Shown one piece after another: positions 59,731-64,000 of a stretch of 64,000 nucleotides of DNA (within the stretch, counting starts at the first letter, position 1; each line of letters begins with the position of its first letter). A program made the translations under genes and the position numbers. The notes under the pieces are model-generated. The model made no database searches. It was given only the letters and a program-made list of their open reading frames with translations, and had not been told where the DNA came from. This DNA is from Bathynomus jamesi (taxonomy: Eukaryota > Arthropoda > Malacostraca > Isopoda > Cirolanidae): positions 1 through 64,000 of the forward strand of contig JAJOZX010009450.1 of the NCBI GenBank assembly GCA_023014485.1, in the 5' to 3' direction.

Positions 59731-60518
59731 TGGAGGTGTGGAAGTACCTGGGGGAGTTCGAAGTCCAGTTTTTGGTGAAGCTTTTCAACAGCATAATGCA
59801 GACGGAGCACATGCCTGATGAGTGGAGGGAAAGCACACTAATACCAATCTACAACAACAAAGGCGATGCGCAATCCTGCAGTAACTACAGAGCTATCAAA
59901 TTGATGAGCCATACAATGAAGCTCTTCGAGAGTATCATTGAAAAAAGAGTGAGAGGTGAGGTGGAGATCAGCGACGAGCAGTTCGGTTTTATGCCTGGAA
60001 GGAGTACCACGGATGCCATATTCGCTCTTAGGCAGTTGATGGAGCGGTACCGGGAAGGACAGAAGGAGCTGCATTGTGTGTTCATTGATCTGGAGAAGGC
60101 CTACGATCGAGTGCCCAGGCAAGAGGTGTGGCAGTGTATGAGGGAAAAAGGGGTGAAGGAGAAATATGTAAAGGTGGTCCAAGATATGTATGTTGGCTGC
60201 AGCACAGTGGTGAGGTGTGCAGCGGGAGTAACAGAGGGCTTCACGGTGGAGGTGGGGGTGCATCAAGGATCAGCCCTCAGCCCCCTTCTGTTCGCCGTGG
60301 TGATGGATGTACTGACGGAGCGGGTCAGGTTGGGTCTCCCCTGGAGCATGATGTTTGCCGACGATATTGCCCTCTGTGCAGAGAGAGGAGGGGCCGTGCA
60401 GGAAAGGTTGGAGGAGTGGAGAGGAGCACTGGAAGACAGAGGTATGCGGGTGAGCAGAACGAAAAGGGAGTATAATGTGTTGTGGTGGCGAAGCTGGGCA
60501 GGTGACCCTACAAGGTGA
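59730..60518 (+). CDS. RTE-like reverse transcriptase core
   Basis: 262 codons: PDEWRESTLIPIYNNKGDAQ, CSNYRAIKLMSHTMKLFESI, QFGFMPGRSTTDAIFALRQL, HCVFIDLEKAYDRVPRQEVW (first catalytic Asp), GVHQGSALSPLLFAVVMDVL and MMFADDIALCAE (catalytic FADD). Frameshifts lie at both ends, so it is one piece of a broken ORF, although the RT core itself is intact. Confidence 0.88.
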   Translation: MEVWKYLGEFEVQFLVKLFNSIMQTEHMPDEWRESTLIPIYNNKGDAQSCSNYRAIKLMSHTMKLFESIIEKRVRGEVEISDEQFGFMPGRSTTDAIFALRQLMERYREGQKELHCVFIDLEKAYDRVPRQEVWQCMREKGVKEKYVKVVQDMYVGCSTVVRCAAGVTEGFTVEVGVHQGSALSPLLFAVVMDVLTERVRLGLPWSMMFADDIALCAERGGAVQERLEEWRGALEDRGMRVSRTKREYNVLWWRSWAGDPTR

Positions 60519-60795
60519 ACGGGTATCGGAAGCACGGCACTTCAAGTACCTGGGCTCCGTCGTACAGAAGGACGGAGATGTGGATGTGGAGATAAGCAGA
60601 AGGGTACAAGCAGGGTTCAACAACTGGCGGAAGATGACGGGAGTATTGTGTGATAAAAGAGTGCCAACACGACTGAAAGGAAGAGTGTACAAGAGTGTGG
60701 TGAGACCAGTAATAATGTATAGATTGGAGACAGTACCCATGACGAAGGCGCTAGAAAACAAGCTAGAGGTGGCGGAGATGAGAATGTTGCGCTGA
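60475..60795 (+). pseudogene. RTE-like LINE post-RT region
   Basis: HFKYLGSVVQKDGDVDVEIS, RRVQAGFNNWRKMTGVLCDK and VPTRLKGRVYKSVVRPVIMY, then EVAEMRMLR and a stop (W to stop: LRWSCGVTR becomes LR*SCGVTR). Confidence 0.85.
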
Positions 60796-60804
60796 TCGTG
60801 TGGA

Positions 60805-61119
60805 GTGACTAGATGGGATAGAGTGAGGAATGAGTTAATACGGGGATCATTAAAGGTTGGACGCATATCTGAAAAAGTGCGCGAGGCAAGACTACGATGG
60901 TTCGGACACGTGAAGAGGAAGGACGGTGGGTACATAGGAAACAGGATGTTAGATATGGAACTGCTGGGTAGGAGAAGAAGAGGAAGACCTCGGAGAAGAT
61001 GGATGGACAGTGTTCGGGACGACCTGAGGGAGCGGGAGCTGGATGTCGAGCTGGTACAGGATAGACAAGAATGGAGGAGGAGGATCCGCAGCAGCGACCC
61101 CGCGCAAGTGCGGAACTAA
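60805..61119 (+). pseudogene. RTE-like LINE C-terminus
   Basis: TRWDRVRNELIRGSLKVGRI, KVREARLRWFGHVKRKDGGY and GRRRRGRPRRRWMDSVRDDL are standard RTE C-terminal motifs. Ends naturally at 61119 before the GAA tail. Confidence 0.88.
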
Positions 61120-61141
61120 TAATGCTGTAGAAGAAGAAGAA

Positions 61142-61480
61142 GGGCTATATTTAGATGGTATTTGCACCGTTAACGTAGATAATTTTTAAGAAGTTGCAAA
61201 ACAAATTTGCCTATTAGAAGTTCAATTAGGAAAAGGGGACCAGTTAGGATACAAGGAAAAGTTTTTATATTTCAGTCTACAAATTACAAATGGAAACATT
61301 ATTACACGTAAAATATACAATGAAACAGATATTTAAAATTGTATTATCCGAAAATTCAGATTAAACATTTGCATTCACGAATATTTTTTTCTTTAAACCA
61401 AAAAGTACAAAATTTATTATTATTCAAAACCAAATATTTAAATAACTACTCGTATTACACACATTTTGGGGTCCTCTTCC
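61142..61480 (+). pseudogene. Penelope-like element RT, 3' part
   Basis: Resumes with GLYLDGICTVNVDNF, a stop, then EVAKQICLLEVQLG, KFLYFSLQITNGNIITRKIY and NETDI. Penelope elements read RYIDDIC-VN---F, then FLDL-I-I-NG---T--Y-K-DDF here. The catalytic second Asp is changed (YLDG), so the element was probably already inactive or decayed later. Confidence 0.75.
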
Positions 61481-61560
61481 GAAAATCTTTTTTAACCCCG
61501 AGTACTTCGCGGACGGCTCTTCTGAAGGCTATAACCTTTTTCAGAAGAAACTACACCACA
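61481..61560. repeat. Short dispersed repeat (shared with 23437)
   Basis: GAGTACTTCGCGGACGGCTC, then TTCTGAAGGCTATAAC matches 23455-23495. Confidence 0.65.
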
Positions 61561-62692
61561 CACACTTTGCATCAAAAGATAGAGGACGTCATCGCGAATA
61601 ATTTGATGTAAACATCGAACAAATTCGTTCATTATTAAAAGGTTTAGAGCAAAGTTTATGTGACCAAATTGTTGTTCAGCTGAGTAAGTCGTTTCTCCGC
61701 GTGACGCTGGGTGGAGCTTATTAGTCGAGAGCTTTAAGCTCCGCCCAACGGAACTATTTTACAGTTTGTGGTAAAAAAATAATAATTTTGTGCATCTAGT
61801 CCGACCATATTTGGACAAAATTTTATACTTTTGTGAAATCGAGAAAAAGCAAGTCTGTCTATAAATTTAAAAACACCCCAGCCATAAAATTTTGAGCTTC
61901 ACATACAAAGCCATTGAGACAAAACTTGCGAAGCTACACTCAAAATGTAAGTGGCTCGTGAGCTTAAAGTAAATATTAAGTTCTCACTGGCTTATAAACT
62001 TCTGTTCAAAAGGTAGGATGCGCACCAATTTTGTGCAAAATTTGCTCGTACTATGTATGTATGAGTTTATGGGTGAAGTGGTGTTTTGTGTAAAACTGTA
62101 ATTAAAGATCTCCAAATCATTGATTACTATATATATATATATACTGTATATACAGAGAGAGAGACCTTTTAATTAAATATGAAATTGTGAATTCTCACCC
62201 TTAGTTCAGTTGGAAACAGTATCAACTCTGGATCCGAAAGTTTATTTTAATATATATATATATATATATTAAATTTTACTCATTTCATTGCGCTGCAGAC
62301 GCTCATTTCAGAATATATGAATAGATAAGTAATAAAACAGAAACTCAATTGCTGGAGGAAGTAAAGATGAGGAGACTTTGTAAGAATCAAAAACATTGCA
62401 ACAATTGTTTTGAATAATCGATAATTCAATCGATGTATCAGGCAGAGGTAAATGCGCTGGTATAAATTCTAATAATTTATAACCATAGATAGATGGATTA
62501 TGAAAAAGTGAAGACTTAAAGAGTAGTTAAATGCATTGGATAAGTGTATAACCAAGTAATTTATTTAAAATATACAATTTACTTTGACAAAGGTAAGGAA
62601 TTTTTGTTCTTTATGACTTAATTTACTTTCGAACTATTTTGGTTAAAGTCCACACCTGCAACTTTTTTCCCCTACTTCGAGTACTATATATA
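61561..62692. other. Intergenic, nothing recognised
   Basis: A short palindrome GGGTGGAGCTTATTAG / CTTTAAGCTCCGCCC lies at about 61710-61748. No gene. (TA)n at 62250-62268. Confidence 0.4.
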
Positions 62693-62881
62693 CACAGGGT
62701 GTTTCAGGTCGACCCTAGAAATATGGAAAAGAAACACTTCATATTAGTTACGGAATTACTATGACAAACTTCAAATACAAACTTCAAATTCCGCCAATTT
62801 GTAGTTTGTATTTGAAGTTTGTCATAGTAATTTCACAACTAATATGAAGTGTTTCTTTTCCATATTTTTAGAGTCGACCTG

Positions 62882-62892
<11 letters not shown>
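62693..62892. mobile_element. Palindromic mariner-type MITE
   Basis: Left CACAGGGTGTTTCAGGTCGA and right TCGACCTGAAATACTCTGTG. The arms extend about 85 bp through AAAAGAAACACTTCATATTA, ATTACTATGACAAACTTCAA and ATACAAACT to a short loop. Nearly a complete foldback, bordered by TA at left and (TG)n at right. Confidence 0.88.

Positions 62893-62925
<33 letters not shown>
62890..62925. repeat. (TG)n microsatellite
   Basis: Grows directly out of the MITE terminus CTCTGTG, as also seen at 48124. Confidence 0.9.
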
Positions 62926-62927
<2 letters not shown>

Positions 62928-63959
62928 ATCCCAAAAAACCGCGAGAGGTTTTGTAGAATTCCGGAAAACTTCCTACTGGAGGTTTCCCAGACTTCTTTTC
63001 CCCAGCGCATCGTATGTGCACGATTTGAAGCATTTTCCAGCTCAAATGAGGAATATAGTAAGAGCCTTTATAGAACGCTCATATTTTCATAAACAACCTT
63101 TTCCGCACAAAGCATTATTTAGCACGCAACAATGCCTTTAAGACTCATCTTCTTAATGCTCCTTCCAAATATCGTTTTGAAAATTCTTCTTGCGTACCGA
63201 AAATGAAGCAGTTTCCATCTTAAATAAGGCTTTATACAAAAGGCTTTTGAAAACAGTTTATGCAATTATTTACATCCCAAAAGAGAGCTTGTGTAACATT
63301 TGACAGTAAGACGCCATCTACCGAAGAAAATATCAATCAAATCCCCTTTCAGTTAATCTTCAGTTATGGTGTGTTATTAAATGTAGTTTAATTTTTAGAG
63401 GTAACTAGATTTACATGTTAAGAGTAATTTTAAGTAATTAACAGTAATTTTTAAGTTTAACATTAAAGAAATAAAGTTTAATATAATTAGGTTTTACCTG
63501 GAGTTCGAACACGCTTCTCTGAAGATCCAACTTTACTTTACGATATTGATGGAAGGATAAAAAATATTTATATACTCTTTTTTTTTTTGTAGTGATTTTT
63601 GTTAATACTCCTTTTGATTATATATATCACGCATCACTACACGTAGTTTTGTATGAAACAAAAATATCTCTACCAGGATTCGAACCCAGAATCTGAGTAG
63701 GAGTCATGAGCTCCCGTCACAGTACGACGGGATGAAAGTCAACACAACCTGTTGTATATTTCAACAATTGCTTTTGCGACCAGAGATGTTTTACGATGTT
63801 AACCTTCCCGCACTCGAAGTAGTGGCAGCATTTAATTCAAATCTTTCTGGTACGACGATACGACAGGAAAATGTTGATATAACCTGACAATGAAATACCC
63901 AACACAAGAGGTGGTGGATTCAAATCCTGTATGGTGGGGTAACTTTCAGTATGTGTGTG

Positions 63960-63996
<37 letters not shown>

Positions 63997-64000
63997 ATAT
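62926..64000. other. Intergenic, two weak tRNA-like B boxes
   Basis: No coding frame. AGGATTCGAACCC (minus B box) at about 63676 and GGATTCAAATCC at about 63918 lack supporting A boxes and cloverleaf. (TG)n(TA)n closes the window. Confidence 0.45.

Larger units (their letters stand above)
59300..61141 (+). mobile_element. RTE-like LINE, 5'-truncated, with 16-bp TSD
   Basis: Flanked by GGGCTATATTTAGATG at 59284-59299 and 61142-61157, an exact 16-bp duplication as made by target-primed reverse transcription. The 3' end is TGTAGAAGAAGAAGA, a (GAA)n-type tail. It lacks the endonuclease, starting in the linker before RT (KERAKKVVAMAKGAAHREVY). Confidence 0.93.

Noticed and set aside
60128..60475. 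Arg/Gly-rich frame overlapping the RTE RT
   Set aside because: Shadow frame of the reverse transcriptase coding strand.
63659..63940. tRNA-like B boxes near the window end
   Set aside because: No A box at correct spacing and no cloverleaf; possibly SINE scraps but not supportable.

Overview
This window looks like repeat-saturated intergenic DNA from an arthropod, most likely a crustacean and possibly a decapod. That placement is an inference. It rests on the mix of LINE families (a jockey/I-like family seen three times, a CR1 with an SGNH-esterase ORF1, an RTE-like element and a Penelope-like element), on Tc1/mariner and DUF4817-type transposases, and on the extreme density of (TA)n, (CA)n and (TC)n arrays. 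I see no convincing host gene, no rRNA operon and no functional tRNA. Almost every open frame that can be recognised belongs to a mobile element, and nearly all are broken.

Layout. 0-10 kb: a foldback repeat, a LINE tail, GC-ended and DUF4817-type element ends, a decayed gene with a FEN/PIN-like nuclease region and a Cys-rich tail, 5S-rRNA-like fragments, and a hAT element nested inside another element that has a perfect 8-bp target duplication. 10-20 kb: foldbacks and MITEs, a decayed transposase-like gene of a family I cannot name (13.2-14.65 kb), a mariner rearranged into a palindrome of two C-terminal halves, and an inverted tandem array of a tRNA-like unit. 20-30 kb: a decayed Tc1, a nearly complete DD(D/E) element with 1.2 kb between TIRs, a LINE fragment, tRNA-derived SINEs and a minisatellite. 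30-44 kb: a 2.7-kb LINE, a decayed copy of a CACTA-ended element carrying its own hAT insertion, inverted repeats about 420 bp long around a Tc1 copy, and a hAT with 8-bp duplications and an internally deleted transposase. 44-47 kb: the best-preserved autonomous-looking element, a 2.55-kb CACTA-ended transposon with one open frame. 47-64 kb: SINE, 5S-like and LINE pieces, a near-intact CR1 LINE (52.6-57.3 kb), a scrambled Tc1, and a Penelope-like element split by a 1.84-kb LINE.

The most distinctive item is the element at 44319-46865. Its termini start CACTA, it is flanked by a 3-bp TAA duplication, and it sits inside a SINE whose uninterrupted relative is present in the same window at 27.3 kb, which acts as a paralogous empty site. 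Its single protein has paired-cysteine motifs and a D...D-CxxC-H...E pattern consistent with an RNase-H-like transposase. A second, decayed copy lies at 33.7-35.9 kb.

The elements interact mainly by nesting: hAT in an 8-bp-TSD MITE, hAT in the CACTA-like copy, CACTA-like element in a SINE, LINE in Penelope, and LINE beside a LINE tail. This gives a relative insertion history. All family names come from motif recognition by eye; no database search was possible.
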